From NCBI GenBank assembly GCA_016844745.1, contig JAERMQ010000033.1, forward strand, positions 1-44,964: a stretch of 44,964 bases of DNA, given 5' to 3'. Shown here piece by piece: positions 44,754 through 44,964 of this stretch; positions within the stretch are counted from its first letter, which is position 1; each line of letters begins with the position of its first letter. The position numbers and the translations under genes are program-made. A model generated the notes under the pieces. It saw only the letters and a list, made by a program, of their open reading frames with translations. It searched no databases and was not told where the DNA came from. This DNA comes from Ignavibacteria bacterium (GTDB lineage: Bacteria > Bacteroidota > Ignavibacteria > Kapaibacteriales > UBA2268).

Positions 44754-44964
44754 CTACACCACCACCACATTACTCGCTTCGCTTGTAATGTCGTTCTTTT
44801 TTGCTCGGACTCGGAAAAAAGTTGCTCCCGTAGCATTGTGATACGTCGTATCAATTGTGGTTTTTGTCGTTGTGTCGAGGATAATATAATCATGGTCTAA
44901 AAAAGCGGACGCTTCCGGAATAAAAATCGTTCCCTGCGAATTGCCGCTTCGATTCCATCTCAGG
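44754..44964 (-). CDS. C-terminal end of a protein with a FN3-like segment (5' end outside window)
   Basis: Open from the window edge to TAG at 44754-44756, 70 codons. It reads RWNRSGNSQGTIFIPEASAF then DHDYIILDTTTKTTIDTTYH, ATGATFFRVRAKKNDITSEASNVVVV. The end (FFRVRAKKND-SxASN-VVVV) is like the last strands of a fibronectin type III domain. Codon use is more GC-rich than in the neighbouring operon, more like the core genes. The family of the full protein is unknown. Confidence 0.6.
   Translation of the reverse strand, partial: LRWNRSGNSQGTIFIPEASAFLDHDYIILDTTTKTTIDTTYHNATGATFFRVRAKKNDITSEASNVVVV

Overview
The window is AT-rich bacterial chromosome, most likely from the Ignavibacteriota/Kapabacteria side of the Bacteroidota-Chlorobiota group. 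Four things point there: a secreted protein with an IgGFc-binding-like head and a type IX secretion (T9SS) C-terminal sorting domain, an OmpA/WD40-like outer-membrane protein, a FISUMP-domain protein, and a textbook Bacteroidota-type promoter (TTTG-N19-TAAATTTG) in front of an initiator tRNA gene. A flagellar cluster (fliL-fliM-fliN-fliO) sits between these, which fits Ignavibacteria-like lineages better than typical Bacteroidia. The taxonomic call is inference from gene content.

Layout. 1-4.9 kb is an accessory patch on the minus strand: two paralogous 7TM class III adenylate cyclases, a HEPN/MNT toxin-antitoxin pair between them, a DUF1016 nuclease gene that has lost its catalytic core, a 16-codon scrap of a third cyclase, and a ParE/antitoxin pair. 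5-13.9 kb holds a membrane glycosyltransferase, two lipoproteins, a GT-A-like glycosyltransferase and a large TPR/DUF3857/transglutaminase gene cut by one in-frame TAG. 14-17.5 kb is a very AT-rich restriction-modification island (PD-(D/E)XK protein plus Eco57I-type methylase with a probable frameshift at codon 2). 17.6-19.1 kb has ogt and an unknown membrane protein. 19.8-30.6 kb carries the T9SS-secreted protein, fliL-M-N-O, the OmpA/PD40 protein and an outer-membrane barrel. 30.7-35.9 kb has rsmB, a GT9 and a GT4 glycosyltransferase and an M20 amidohydrolase. 36.2-40.9 kb has tRNA-fMet, a FISUMP lipoprotein-like protein, a Fic AMPylase and a K+ channel. 41.3-44.96 kb is a second accessory patch, all genes on the minus strand, made of small TA-like and hypothetical genes separated by composite repeats.

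The most unusual signal is the repeat population. Several sequence-unrelated hairpin families share one architecture: each arm of the long hairpin is itself a short palindrome with a 1- or 3-nt centre, and the centres are complementary between the two arms. The structure can therefore fold as one long hairpin or as two (or four) small ones. Copies lie between genes and also in frame inside the cyclase genes, where they encode acceptable peptide. In one family the centre triplets vary between copies but stay complementary within each copy, which is compensatory change. No transposase or RAYT-like gene is visible in the window.

Gene decay is frequent: two single-codon nonsense events, one probable 1-nt deletion, one in-frame internal deletion and one 5' gene scrap. 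All coordinates and motifs were read by eye; family names are from recognition, not from a search.
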